The notes under the pieces were generated by a model. It was not told where the DNA came from, did not search any database, and saw only the letters and a list, made by a program, of their open reading frames with translations. Below are positions 1-12,365 of a DNA stretch of 64,000 nucleotides, piece by piece. A program made the position numbers and the translations under genes. Where the stretch lies: assembly GCF_020379485.1 (NCBI RefSeq), contig NC_063452.1:60285338-60349337 (forward strand). The letters run 5' to 3'. Origin of the DNA: Brassica napus. Lineage: Eukaryota; Streptophyta; Magnoliopsida; Brassicales; Brassicaceae. How positions within the stretch are numbered: the first letter of the stretch is position 1; each line of letters begins with the position of its first letter.

Positions 1-262
1 GGAACCGAACTGGAACCCAATACGATCTGAAATTACCCGGGTATATGCCGATTCCCAACTTTGTTATCCGAACTGAACCAAAAACTGAATAACCGAACCG
101 GAACCAATTCCCAACTTTGTTATCCGAGCTGAACTAAAAACTGAATAACCGAACCGGAACCGAACCACACTTCCTAAATATCCGAACGGATTCTAAACCT
201 CTAAAACCGAAGAACCAAAAGGATCAAACTGAAATCGAACCGAGAATAGAATGCCATGGTTG
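1..262. repeat. Degenerate CCGAACC-rich transposon end
   Basis: The stretch is dominated by variants of CCGAACCGGAACC and contains a tandem duplication of about 55 bp (around 53-105 and 107-160). This composition matches the inner ends of hAT-type elements elsewhere in the window (51.9-54.4 kb and 60.9-61.3 kb). It is probably the right part of an element that starts outside the window. No coding sequence was seen. Confidence 0.5.
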
Positions 263-427
263 TACAATTCAATGAATAATTGACTGGAATATCATCCCCT
301 TCCATTGCGCTAAAATTGGTGTGTGAATGAGAAAAGGAAACACACAAAATAACAATAAATATTCATTTGCCAGCTGAGCTGATGTGTCGCTACGTTTAGC
401 AACCTTTCTTGAGCAAAGAAGATTGGT

Positions 428-434
428 TATAAAA
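428..434 (+). promoter_or_regulatory. TATA box of first aspartyl protease gene
   Basis: TATAAAA lies about 70 bases before the chosen ATG. The context, GGTTATAAAA followed by GACC or TGACC, recurs before most protease copies in the window, so the core promoter was duplicated with the genes. Confidence 0.6.
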
Positions 435-499
435 GACCATCCATTATCATGATACTGAGTGACACTTGTAATATTGCGAGGGAGCATAAGAGAGCAAAA

Positions 500-3145
500 A
501 TGAGCTTTAACACGAATTTGTTGAATATACTAATAATCCTTTACGTATGTCTCAACTGGGGTTGCAGCGAGGGAGCTCGAGAAAAACAGAAGAGAGAGCT
601 TGATTTTCATACCATCCGACTCAGCTCTCTCTTCCCTTCATCATCAGCACCTCGTGTTCTTTCTACAAGAGGTAATATTCTCTTGCCCAATTCAGTTTCT
701 GGTGATTCATTTTCATTGTGTTTTAGTTATATACATGTGATAGATGAATATGGCATATAACAATATATATATGTATGTATGTTATTAGTATGCCCTTTCA
801 CATACTTACACAATTGGTGTTCTTGATATAGAAAAATCATATGGATGTATATTTTAGTTGTTTACTAGTATCAATCAACTTGCAATTAAGGCCTAATATC
901 GACCATTAGGGCATTGATATTACCATCACATGGTTACAGAAAGCTATACTTAGGTCTCTAGTAAATGCTTGACAGGACCATTGACAAACACACATACACA
1001 TATAATATCTGTAGCCTATTTGACTAGCTAGTCAAGTAAGTTGATTAATATGACCACAACTCTATTACATGAAAATTTTCTATCTTATTTTGCTAGATAA
1101 TATATGCATGAATACCAATATACATCAATAACCACAAAATGATGTTTATTTTTCTACTATGTGACCATGTTTCTTCTGTCTAATGTGAAATTGTGAACCT
1201 ATCTTTTCTCAGCTTCCAATACGAAGTCCTCGCTGCACGTGACGCACAGACACGGCACGTGCTCGCGTTTAACCAATGGCAAAGCCACGAGTCCTCCAGA
1301 CCATGCCGAGATCCTCAAACTCGACCAAGCGCGCGTTAACACGATCCACTCGAAACTGTCGAAGAAGCTCCCAGATCTTATCAGGCAAAGCACGTCAACG
1401 GATCTACCAGCTGAAGACGGAAGCGCCTACGGATCAGCAAACTACGTTGTGACCGTCGGAATCGGAACACCGGAACACGATCAGTCTCTGATGTTCGACA
1501 CAGGAAGCGATCTGACGTGGATTCAATGCGAGCCATGTGTTGTAAGTTGCTATTACCAAGAGGAACCAATCTTTAACCCGTCTTCGTCATCTTCATACCG
1601 CAACGTCTCTTGCCAATCGGCGGAGTGTAGTTCTCTCTCTTCTGCTACAGGTTCGGTTTTCCGTTTTTTTTTTAAATATACATAAAGTTTATTATAATAA
1701 TAAACTAAATTTTAGAAATTTCCTTTTATACTTCATAAATTAATAAAAAATATTATGAATTTAAGTTATACTTATAGTAAATATGTTGTAAATATTTGTT
1801 CTATATATTTATTTCTAAAAAATATTAATAATTTTGTATAATTTTAATTTATTAACAAAATTTCTATAATATCTTTTAATAAATTTATTCTCAATTTTTT
1901 AGTTAATTTATTTTATTACTAATAAACTAAATTTATTAATGAGAAATTCTCTATGATAGTCCTTTTTAAGTTTTTGTCACAAAAATAAACTTCAATAAAT
2001 AAAATAACCAAAATAAGTTTTATTAAATGATAAAAATGTATTTTAAAAAAAATAAAAAAATAAAATTAAAATTTTCAAAATAAAAATGGACTATTTTGGT
2101 CATTTTCTTTTTTTAGAGCTATTTTTGTAACAAAAACTTAAAAAGTACAATCCTATGGAATTTCTCATTAATAAATTTTATTAATAAACTAAATTAACTA
2201 AAAAATGGGGAATAAATTAATTAAAAGATACTATAGAAATTTTAATAAATTTAGTTTATTATTATACTGTCGTAGCTTATTTGACAGTTTTTTTTTGCCT
2301 GCTGGTTAGGTCGCGCTGGAATATGCACGGGTTCGAGCCCGCGTTCAAAATGCATCTACATTATTCAATACGGCGATTCATCGTACTCCGCTGGATTGCT
2401 CGCTAAGGAAAAGTTTACCCTAACGAGTTCAAACGTATTCGACGGTGTTAATTTCGGCTGCGGCGGGAACAACCAAGGGACATTCCTCGGAGTCGCCGGA
2501 CTTCTCGGCCTCGGCCGCGGCGAGCTCTCTTTTCCGTCGCAGACGGCGGCGGCCTACAACAAGATCTTCTCCTACTGCCTCCCATCTTCATCCAGCTACA
2601 CCGGACACCTCACCTTCGGATCCGCCGGAATCTCCAGCTCCGTTAAATTCACTCCGATGTCCACGATCAAAAACAGTCCATCCTTCTACGGTCTCGACAT
2701 GATCGGAATCTCCGTCGGCGGTCAGAAACTGGAGATTCCTCCGACGGTGTTCTCTACTCCGGGAGCTCTGATCGATTCCGGAACCGTCGTTTCTCGTCTC
2801 CCGCCGAAAGCCTACGCGGCGCTGCGAAGCGCGTTTAAGGCGGAGATGTCGCAGTATCCGACCGCGGCGGGCTTCTTGATCTTGGACACGTGCTTTGATT
2901 TCACCGGGTTTGAGACGGTGACGCTCCCGAGGGTGTCGTTTACCTTCAGCGGTAGCGTCGTCGTGGACCTTGAGCCGACAGGGATATTATACTCGCCTAC
3001 CACGTCGTATTATTGTTTGGCGTTTGCAGGGAATGACGATGACGGTAAAGCTGCCATCTTCGGGAGCGCTCAGCAGCAAACGTTGGAAGTTGTGTACGAC
3101 GGTGTGGGTGGGCGGGTCGGGTTTGCTCCAAATGGTTGTAACTGA
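500..3145 (+). CDS. AED1-like secreted aspartyl protease (copy 1)
   Basis: Three exons, 500-671, 1213-1650 and 2310-3145, join in frame with GT-AG borders to give 481 residues. A hydrophobic N-terminal signal peptide is followed by a propeptide with the conserved LHVTHRHG and LDQARV blocks. The two catalytic aspartates lie in DTGSD (D153) and DSGT (about D359), and the Cys-rich insert is of nepenthesin type. The family is A1 endopeptidases acting in the apoplast; Arabidopsis AED1 is linked to systemic acquired resistance, so a defence role is inferred. ATG 500 was chosen because it begins the signal peptide; an in-frame ATG at 449 also exists. Intron 2 is 659 bp and holds a fold-back element. 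At the start of exon 3 the usual CSASNC spacing is altered to a longer CTGSSPRSKC, next to a GGTTCGAGCC string, so activity may differ. Copy 2 is its nearest relative. Confidence 0.85.
1689..2275. mobile_element. AT-rich fold-back element in protease intron
   Basis: The ends are inverted copies: TTATAATAATAAACTAAA near 1692 and TTTAGTTTATTATTATA near 2256. An inner pair around 1925-1985 and 2108-2175 is also inverted (GAGAAATTC...AAGTTTTTGT against its complement). The same intron in copy 2 is only 75 bp, so this is an insertion in copy 1. Nothing coding was seen. It looks like a MITE or a nest of two fold-back elements; the target-site duplication was not resolved. Confidence 0.65.
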
Positions 3146-3307
3146 CAGGTGGGTATATTTTTATTTACGGATTTGGCGCCAAATTTGTTTTATTAATCAA
3201 GTGTGTAATTTGTGTGAGAAAGTCCACGTAATGGTCTTTTCAAAAAAAAAAAAAGTCCACGTAATGGTCTTTGAAGTGTAAAATGTTAGTTTATTTGACT
3301 AATGAGC

Positions 3308-3585
3308 TGTTCGTTTGGTTGCCGCAGGTACCGCCGGCGGCGGCAGCGGCAGCGCCAATATTTTGTGTCAACTCTTGTTCGTTTCGTTGACGCAGGAAGC
3401 TGCGTCTGACGCCGCGTCCGAACACCGCGTCCTGCGGCTGACGCCGATAAAACCTGCGGTCGTGATATAATATGTGGCAGCTTCAGCGGTAGCGTCTGCG
3501 TCTGCGAAACGAACAACAACTGTCTTCATTGACGCTGCCGCCGCCGCTGCCGCTGACGCTGAAACCTGCGGCAACCAAACGAACA
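3308..3585. mobile_element. GC-rich MITE with 22-bp terminal inverted repeats
   Basis: The first 22 bases (3308-3329, beginning TGTTCGTTTGGTTGCC) are the exact reverse complement of 3564-3585. The interior is rich in GCCGCGTC/GCGGCAGC-like words and has no coding content. It sits in the 3' flank of protease copy 1 and is absent from the matching flank of copy 2. No clear target-site duplication was seen, so the family is not assigned. Confidence 0.7.
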
Positions 3586-4892
3586 TGGTTTAAGTCTTTT
3601 GTTGTTTGAACAAGGCTCCTAGTTTGGAGTAGTAGCTGTTGAAACACTCCACTCTGTTTCAGTTGTATTGCAATGGCTATTTAAAAACCTGAATAATAAG
3701 AACAAAGGTAAGGTTTTGTTCTAGCTTCTTCTCTCAATTTATAACATAATACACGTTTATCGTAAAAGACCAAACTGTTAATTTACATTTTTACTCAAAT
3801 ACAGTGATGTTGATGAACAAACTAAGAATTTCAATGGTGACACATATAAAATAAATAAAGAGCAAAATTTTAGTGATTCATATTAGAAAAACTGGGGAAA
3901 GAGGTCCCTTGAGAGCTAATAATACAATTCATATTTTTGATGAACAATGAACATTCTACTTCAAAGCGAAAAGGTTATATTGGTTTCTGAGTCTTGAAAA
4001 TGCTACAAGGAGAACATAACATGAGAATATCCACATGGATATTCCTCCTCATGATAGGATTGTCAATGAACACAAGATTTTTCTTCTGGTACAGTAACCA
4101 ACTCGAGGAGGGGGTAGCCATGAAACCCAGTCTGATGCATGTAGTTTTTTGGTTTTTGAAACTGACAATGAAGAGGAAGAACAAAAATCCTTCACACCCA
4201 CAGTCCAAAGTCCAAACCCGTTTCTTCAAGTCGGATTCGGAACCTTACTTTTTACACGGATTCAGCTATTATTCGGATGGGCTTTTCCGCAACGCAGGAA
4301 GTTATCTAATGGGCCTTTTAACAACCCAAACCCATGCAGCTGTTCGGCTTCCAAACCGGTACGGGTTCGGTTTAATCGATATTTCTGAGACAGTTTTTAT
4401 CCAACAAAGAAATTAATTGCTTGCCGCTAGTAACACGCTGCGAATGAATTAGTCGGTCCAAATTAACACGCTGCGTTTTAGCTTCTCGACGCTAGGAAGA
4501 TAGCTGCAATATGCAGTTATGCACACGCAAAGACTAACTATAACAACAGACCATCCAATGTTATTATATTTACATGAACCTAGAATCAATTTATTCTCAT
4601 AAGATAATACTCCTTTCATTTCTCCCTTTACATCAACCCACTATAAACTATGAGTGGAAATTCGTATTAAATTTCTATCTTAGTGGAAAACTCATCGGAT
4701 AAAAACATAATCCATGGTGGGACGAAAAGGAAAAGAAATAAGTTCCCATGATACTATTGCTACATCAGCCATCAGCTTTCTATTTTCTAAGTATAAATCC
4801 AAAAAGGAATTTCAGTTACAAAACCACATTACTCTTTGTTAAATGGTCTCTCTTTATTTTTTTTTAATAAGTGTACCACCACAATATTATCT
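3586..4892. other. Intergenic, no gene recognised
   Basis: Protease 3' flank can be followed to about 3830 (a CCAAACTGTTAATTTACAT block also seen after copy 2). Beyond that only short unconvincing open frames are visible on either strand, with no recognised domain. Confidence 0.5.
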
Positions 4893-5557
4893 TTCTTGTA
4901 TGAGAAACTACTTAGAATGACTCTAAACAATCATGAAATAACTAGAGTAACTCTTATAAATTTGAAACTACTAGAATAGCTTTCAGAACATTGAAATTTA
5001 CGATTTTGCCATTATTAATAATTATACCAAAATTGAAAAAAAGGAATAAAGAATTTACCTTTTGTCGGGGTTCGACAACGACAGAAACACAAACCCTCTC
5101 CTTGTCGTCTCCGTCATCTCCATCTCCGACCCTCTCTTTTTCGTCACAAAACCTCTCCTCGTCGTCTCCGTCATCTCCATCTCCGACCCTCTCTTTTCCG
5201 TCCCGAGAAACCCAAATCGTTTTTGTCTCAGTCACATCCGCCTTCGTCTCCGTCTCCTTGTTTATGGACAAACCAAAATCGATTTCGGCTCAGTTACATC
5301 CGCTTCAATTGCAGCTTACTCTAATCTGTGGGTCTTTAATCTATGCTATTCGAGTTTTTGTTATTGTTTATTAGTTGATTCCAAGTAAAAAAATTGGAAC
5401 CCTAATTCCCAATTTCTTCTAAACTTCAAATTTCAAATCAATTTAATTAAAAAACGTGAGATTTGTGAAAGATTCTATCTGATTGTTTGAAATTGTTTCC
5501 TTTTCGGGTATGATGTTTTCATCGGATAGTAATATTGCTTCTTCTTTTTTTGTAGGT

Positions 5558-8500
5558 ATGGCTTCTTCTTCGGGTGCAAGAAAGTATCCGAAAAGGCTGT
5601 ATGATGTTGATAAAACCCCAATTCAGAGTAGGAGCATGAACCATAGTTGTTTTTTGGCCAACATTCAAACGGTGCTAGAAGCTGTCGGAGATGATGTTGT
5701 GTCTGAGTTGAGGGAATCAGCTGTTGGAGTGATTCTGAAGCTAAAAGAGTTGGAATACACTTGGTATGCTTCTTGTGTTCACCATTTTCTCGCCAATCAA
5801 TTGGCTATCGACAACATTCATGAGATGTGGTTCTTGATAGACTGTATGCCGCTGCGGTTTTTTTTTGTACGAGTTTGGAGAGATTACAGGGCTAAATTGT
5901 GATCCTTTCGACAAGAATGAGATTTGGGATGTGGAGCATGAAAGTTTTTGGCTGGAGATGAACGTGCCCACATCAGAAGGACCTACATTGAAACAACTAC
6001 AAGCCCTTTTTCCTATTTGCAGAAACTGGTCTCGAGAGAAGCGAGTGATGATAGGTTTGTTGTGTCTGCTATGCATTGGGATATTTGGAATTTCAAGCAA
6101 CAGCAGAATCCCTTTACATTGTGCTAAAAGAGTGATGGATCCAGCAGCTTTCCAACGATATCCATGGGGAAGTGTAGGATTTACCAGCCTTCTTGAGTCT
6201 ATTAAAGTACTCACCTATGATGGAAAGAAGAGTTACACACTTCATGGTTGTGTTCGTGAGCTCTTAATATGGGTTTTTGAGTTTGTCCCTGGTTTAGGAG
6301 AGAAATTTGGGAATCGGAGAGAAGGTGCTGGTGTCCCTCTTCTGTCATGGCGGGGATCTCGTCCGCGTATCAACTTCTCAGATTTTTGTGCCCAAGAAAA
6401 GAGAACATATCAGAAGGTATGTAGAGAAGTATTAATTTTCTGTAATTAAATTTAAATTATTTTTTAACTAATCATGTATATTACACAGGTTCGTGTGAGA
6501 CACATGGTTGAGAAGCCAATAAAGGATAGATATCCGAAGTGGGAAGATAATAAAGTACATACTGAGCTGGATAACATGATTCAGGACTTCCTCAAAGGTC
6601 AGCTTGATGAAAAGTATTGGGAAGTAATGCCTGCTACGAAATCGACAAAGAGAAAAAGTCACGTGAACCCACCTTGTGTTCTAGATACCATGGATGTGGG
6701 TCCTTCTACTAAGCGAAAGAAGGACACAGAACATGTCAATGGTTGCCACACATCAGAAACGGTATGTAATTATCATTTTGAATGAACGTGATATTTCTGA
6801 CCAGTGGCTTAATTTTTCTTTTGGTCTGTGAATTGCTTATAGGTTGTAGCTCACAACATCGTCATACTTGGGTTGGTTGAGTCGGTGAAGAACCTGGCTG
6901 CAAAAATTGAGGAATAGATGTTACTGTAGCTGACAAGGTTAGCGAGAAACTGGACGCAACCATACAAGCTAAAGTGGATGCTATGGTGGGTTTATATAAG
7001 GATGAGGTAATGATGAAGATTGCCATGTTGGTGGAAGACGTAAAGAATCTTAAAGAGAAGGTTGGTGTCAACATTCCTATCGATGTAGCCAACTCCAATG
7101 ATCACAACTCCATTGTGCAAGAAGAGGATGATGCTTCTAGCAATGACTTGGTATGTTTTCTGAGACTCATCTTCTCTATTAATTTGTTAATATCACTGTC
7201 ATTGGTATGTTTTCTGAGACTCATCTTCTCTGTTAATTTGTTAATATCACTAACACTTGTATTCTATTACACAGTCATGGATGCTTCAGAAGAAGATAAA
7301 TTCACAAGATGGTTTACCAATCGAATGTGTTATTAAAAAGGAGAAAAAGAAGACGATGGTGAAGCAGGAGCGTAAGACCAGTGATGTGAAAAATAAAGGG
7401 AAGAAAGCTGAAGTGCCAGTGAAGAAAGTAGAGAAGGAGAAAGCATTTGTCATCCCAGAACTAAATGACAAATCTATTTCTTCAGGAGATTGGAAGAATC
7501 ATTTGGTGTGGGAAAAGAGTGATAAGTGTAGACAAGTGATGCAAGAACTTGCTTCAACTTTGGAGAAAGTAAAGGTCAGACGAAAACCCCACTTGACAAA
7601 GACTCAACTATGGCTGTTTGTAGGGAACTCAACTGTCAAGCGTATAATCACTGGTGTCACTCCATCTACGGTGTCGTACGACCCATTTGCTAAAGTTGAG
7701 TCACAGAAATTGGTGAAAGTTATGGACTTTGTTAAGCGAGATTTGTAAGTGTCTTCTCTTGCCTCTAATATTCTCTTCCATCCTATTTCTTCTTATATAT
7801 ATGGTGCTTGAATGCTCTGTTTTAGGGAACAAGAGGAATCTAGATATGGTGAGTTTTGCGCTCAGTTTTACTTAAAGATAATGGTGCCAAGAGATGTGTG
7901 GCCAACAGATAAGTACGGCTGGCTGTCTGACTCGGTGAGTTTTCTAAACTGATTATCGGCTTCACAAGAGTAATGGCTTACAGATTTTTAGTAATTGTTT
8001 TCATTGTTACAGCACATTGCCGCAACGATGCTCATGTTTCACAGACGTTCCATGCAATCCACATCTCCATATTCTTCCTCTCGAGTTGCATTTCTAGATC
8101 GGTGGTTCATGAAGTCATGGGTTAATGACTTCGAAAAACAGGACAAGAAGAAGATTGAGGTGTCAGATATGTACATCAAGGCTTTCAATGGAGAATACCC
8201 GGAACAGTTTGTGACCGGGAAGAAGTGGTATGAAGATGTCGACATCTTGTTCCTCTGAGACCATGTTAACGGAGACCATTGGGTTGCTCTACGCATTGAT
8301 TTACGGAAGTCGACAATCCATGTATATGATAGTATTCCGAGTGTGGTGAAGGAACATAAGGAGCTGACGGAGGAGTGCAGGCCATTCATGAAAATGATTC
8401 CACTGGTGCTTAACAAGATGCTGCCTCCAAATTCGGAAAGGAAGAAGACTGAGCAGCAGTTCGCCTTACGTAGGCACAAGGATGCCCCCCGGAACGATGA

Positions 8501-8657
8501 CCCAGGAGATTGTGGTGTGTACTCTTTGAAGTACATTGAATGTCTTGCTATTGGATGTACTTTTCAGGGCTTGAGTGATACGATCATACCGGAACAAAGA
8601 ATGAAGTTGGCAGCGGAGATCTATGAAGAGGTGGTCGAGGTTGGTGCAGAAGGATGA
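5558..8657 (+). pseudogene. DUF1985-Ulp1 (C48) peptidase gene of MULE 1, broken
   Basis: The N-terminal part (5558-6417) is a DUF1985-like domain (FLIDCMPLRF...YEFGEITGLNC), followed by basic and coiled segments over several exons to about 7747, a short exon near 7827-7935, and a C-terminal peptidase region to 8657. The C48 triad is visible as His in GDHWVAL, Asp in VYDSI and Cys in GDCGVY. In the family this domain cleaves ubiquitin-like modifiers such as SUMO. Breaks: a frame change in the T-run near 5858-5868 within DUF1985, and an in-frame TGA at 8256-8258 just before the catalytic His. A residue near the Cys that is commonly Gln appears as Arg (APRND). An approximately 54-bp tandem duplication lies at 7149-7255. 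Exon borders are approximate. It is a transposon-borne gene, not a host SUMO protease. Confidence 0.7.
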
Positions 8658-9035
8658 TTTACTGGTTGCTTTGACCAATTATAATGTTGTAGGACGTGTA
8701 TCATGGATGTTTTATTTTAGTACTTGGAGTAGTAGATTTAACTTGGATGGTTTTATTTAAATACTCTTTAGTAGTATGATTTGGTGGTTGCTTTGATCAC
8801 TCCTATTTTTGTACTTGGAGTAGTAGATTTAACGTTTCAAACTGAATGTTTTCTTACGATCACAAGACGTATTGCAACACCAAACAGTATACCAAAGACC
8901 AAAGTAAATGAAAAGTAATGTATCACCAAAGACCAAAGTGTAAATGTATTGCAACACCAAAGAGTATACCACTAAATGTAGCACCAGCGTAAATGAAATC
9001 TAATGACCAAAGCCTGAAACTAGATCGAATACTCA
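8658..9035. other. Spacer between convergent MULE 1 genes
   Basis: Short 3' spacer with duplicated phrases (TACTTGGAGTAGTAGATTTAAC near 8722 and 8812; CACCAAAGACCAAAG near 8890-8938). No coding content is seen. Confidence 0.5.
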
Positions 9036-11504
9036 TCACTTAAGAGGACATGTTTTAGAATTATGTCCCATCTGGTTATAAATTCTACATGTGTGTTCCT
9101 TCCTTGGCCGTTTTTTATCTGCAACTTTCTCCAAAATAGATTTATGTCTTGATTTTTTTGGTCTTCCTGGTGGTTGACGGACATCAGGTGGTAAACAGAT
9201 TTGCTTTGCAACTTCTTCTGGAATTGGAACAACATCATCTTTGGGCATAACAACATTGAAATATGCATTGTATAGGTACTGCTTCCGATAGTAATGGTGG
9301 CAAAGTGATATACGTGATATCTTTCTAGCTTCAGCAGCAGCTATAGCATGAGCACATGGTAGCTTCTCCAAATCAAATCGGCAGCAAGAACATTTCTTCT
9401 CGGTCAGATTTACAACATGTAAAGACGAGACTCCTGTCACCTGTGACTGATGAATGTCTATTGCTTGAACCTTTAGTAGATTAGCAATAGGTATCCGGCC
9501 CTGCAACATGTTAAAGCTTAGTATATTAGCAGATATTCTAACGAAACACATAACCTGATTTAAAAAATATTACCTCCAACACTTTCTCTACACCACGAGT
9601 AAGAATGGTTTTCATCAACTCAGCGTCATGTTTTCTTGTTGCAAACCAGCGTGTCATCATTAGTCGGATTGACTCTAGAAGGTGAACAATTGGCAAGCTT
9701 CTAGCACCTGACAAAGCTTTGTTTATGGATTCAGCTATGTTACTTGTAAGGAGGTTATATCTGTCACCTCTGAAATGAGCTTGTGCCCACTTACGTACAT
9801 CAGCACGTTCCAAATATGCATGCAAATCTGGATTTAACTCTTTGATTGTCTCAAAGGTTGCTTGAAAGTCAGTTAACCTAAAAGAGTTGGCTGCTTTTTT
9901 TACCAGTCCAAACAAATCACGCCCTTTGTATCGTAACAAGATATTTTTATATAAGTGGTACGTGCAAATGCCCCTACTTGCCAATGGAGAGACCACTGCA
10001 ATAGCTTTCCCTATTGACTTGTGCCTGTCAGAGATTAATGCCAATCCTTCATCATCGGGTATCACACGACTGAGTTGGCGGAAAACCATGTCCATGATTC
10101 ATCATTCTCTGTGTCAACCATAGCAAACGCAATTGGAAAGATTTGAAAATTACCATCTTGTAACGTTGCAATCAGAAGCGTTCCTTTGTATTTCCCTTGC
10201 AAAAATGTTCCATCAACCACCACCACCTTCCTCAAATATGGAAAGCCAGTAATGCTAGCGCCGAATACAAGGAATAAGTACTTAAATATATTCTCTGTAT
10301 CAACTTCCAGTCGAGTTAAAGTCCCTGGATTTGACATTCTAATCATGTGCAGGTAAGTAGGTAATTCTTGGTATCCATTCTCTGAAGAACCCATTACGAG
10401 ATCTCTAGCAGCTATAAGTGTACGACGCGCTTTCCAATAATCCATCTGCAATATACAAAAAAAGTAACCCATTTAAAAGGAAGCAAAGGTCAGACAAGAA
10501 AGTATATTTGAGGCAAAAATGTAGTCGACCTTTGTTCCGAAGATCAGGTTCATAGCACTAGAAACGTGACGTGGCAAAATTGATGGTCCAACCCCACCAA
10601 CATAGTCTTTGTACAAGAGTCCAAGAATTTCAGGAGTAGCTTGTCGGGAACGAGATGAACGTTCTGTTATGGAGCAGGTATGTTCCTCTACATATACTCG
10701 GATTGTAAACTTTGATGATTCACCTACTGGTGAAGCTCTAAGCTTCCACGTACAACCTTCTAGCCAACATTTTACACGAAACAGATTCCTTGTAGATTTA
10801 TCCACATCAAAATCGAAACGTTGGACAACTGAACATATCTTCAGACGTGTCTCCAATACATCTTTGGAATCGAAATTCTGTCCCACTGCAAATTTGAATG
10901 ACCGCAAATCAGATATACTCATCGGAGGCTCTCTTTCTTGTGTCTTAACTACTCTTGCAGAAATCATATTTGTAGAAGATCCCTGGACCTCTTCTACATG
11001 GTCTGGTGGAATCCCGTATGTAGTAAAGTTTTCATCATCAGATGTTGCTCCATCAGAATCATCACAGTAATCGAATCGATCACCCTCTTCGTCTGTATCT
11101 TCTTCGTCTTCACACAATGGCTCATCTCCTTGTATGGGTTGTTTCTGATATTCGACAGCCCCTTTCCCACCAATTCTGTTAACTTTAAACTCTACACATA
11201 GTCGAACGTTTTCAACTTTGCAGAGACCCAAGAATGCATAAAACTGCCTATCGTTTCCTATTTTCACAGGTGGTGTATCGATGCTTTGTTTGTGTTGATT
11301 CTGCTTTGGCAAAAGGTACCGCAATTCCACGTCGTTTTCTGCAAAATCAACTCCGTAATCCTCAAGTATGATTTTCACAAAATCTTCAAGTCGAGTGTCT
11401 TCATTCGCAGCAACCAATATGCTTCCTCGCTCATTATCTACGTCAGATAACCACTTAGTTTTCTGAACTTTCCACTTCCCAGAAACGAGAATTATGTGTT
11501 CCAT
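9036..11504 (-). pseudogene. MuDR-type transposase of MULE 1, one frameshift
   Basis: Minus-strand exons run about 11504-10530, 10445-9574 and 9500-9036. In order: an N-terminal acidic region, a MuDR DNA-binding domain (FAVGQNF...CSVVQRF), the MULE catalytic core with the Asp of VVVDGTF, the Asp of ISDRHKS and the Glu of NIAESIN, a SWIM zinc finger (CSCCRFDLEKLPCAH) and a C-terminal zinc-knuckle remnant (CRIYNQMGHNSKTC, where a Cys appears replaced by Tyr). The reading frame shifts by one base after ESWTWF near 10082-10090, where a T appears missing. The start at 11504 was chosen because MEHIILVSG begins the conserved part. The family moves Mutator elements by cut and paste. This copy cannot give a full protein without the frameshift being bypassed. 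Confidence 0.8.
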
Positions 11505-11815
11505 AACTCTCCACTCAATATGAATTAAAAGATGCAGTTGTAAATCACCATGAAAGTAAGAGGAAGAAGACGACAAAGAACCAAAGAACGTAAAACCTAA
11601 TTTGGAAAAATGTGGCCGTAATACTCTTAAACCTAAACTTAGGTTCAAAATTGGTTTAAATTAATTTAAACCGAAAATAAATCTAAACCAAAATTTTAAA
11701 TTAATTAAAACCCAATCCAGAAAATCTAAACCGGAATCCAATTTAAATTAAATCGGAAACTATGGGAATTTAGCTGGAAATTCGGATTTTGTTCCACTCT
11801 AGTAATTAAAAAAAA

Positions 11816-12200
11816 TTTCAAAAGTCTGCCGTCAAAGACGACAATTTCTAAAATCGGCCACCAAATAGATACAAAAGTCGATTGCAAATTTAAATCGGGT
11901 AAACAAATCTGTCATAAAAACTTAAGTCTAATACCGATAAACATATCTGTCTGAAAACTCTATCTACTCCGGAAAAAAACTGACGATTACAAAAAAAAAG
12001 GTTAATACATTCGACAGACTAAAATAGATAAATCTATCGACACCCTTAAATCAGACATACAAATCTGCCATCTTAAAAACATCTGTCGTAACACAAAAGT
12101 CTGCCACCAAATACTTAGCATATATAAATTCAATAGCAGTTTAAATTAATAGATTTATATTTCGATAGATTTTTTTTTCGTTAGATAAATCTGCCGCCGG
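11816..12200. repeat. Degenerate AAATCTGCCG/GTCTGYC repeat array
   Basis: Variants of AAAATCTGCCGYCA and AAGTCTGCCACC recur at irregular spacing on the transposase side of MULE 1, inside its right end. No coding frame was seen. It resembles subterminal repeats rather than a simple tandem array. Confidence 0.45.
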
Positions 12201-12365
12201 AATTTTCTAAATAAATTAAAATGGCATTTTTGTAATATTCTTTTTTCATCATAACTATGGAGAAGGGCATTTTCGGCCATAAAATATTTTTGGTAATTTT
12301 AAATTTTTATGAATCATTCTAGGCATTTCTTAATTAATTTGAATCATTCTAGGAAGTTCTTGTAT

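Larger units (their letters stand above)
4902..12356. mobile_element. Mutator-like element 1 (DUF1985-Ulp1 plus MULE transposase)
   Basis: The element carries two convergent genes: a plus-strand DUF1985/Ulp1-type peptidase gene and a minus-strand MuDR-type transposase. The 9-base string TTCTTGTAT occurs exactly at 4893-4901 and 12357-12365, as expected for a MULE target-site duplication. The inner ends are degenerate inverted copies (ACTTAGAATGACTC at the left against CCTAGAATGATTC read from the right). This matches the Kaonashi-like group of plant MULEs that carry Ulp1 genes. Both genes have breaks, so the copy is probably not autonomous. Confidence 0.75.

Noticed and set aside
2320..2345. 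tRNA gene or SINE suggested by GGTTCGAGCC
   Set aside because: Only a B-box-like word is present; no A box or cloverleaf at the right distance, and the segment aligns with protease exon 3.
3975..4416. Overlapping plus and minus frames of 84-140 codons
   Set aside because: No domain, signal or homologous copy in other protease units; composition not clearly coding.
5558..8657. Host SUMO protease gene
   Set aside because: DUF1985 fusion, convergent MULE transposase and a surrounding 9-bp duplication show it is element-borne; it also has a stop and a frameshift.
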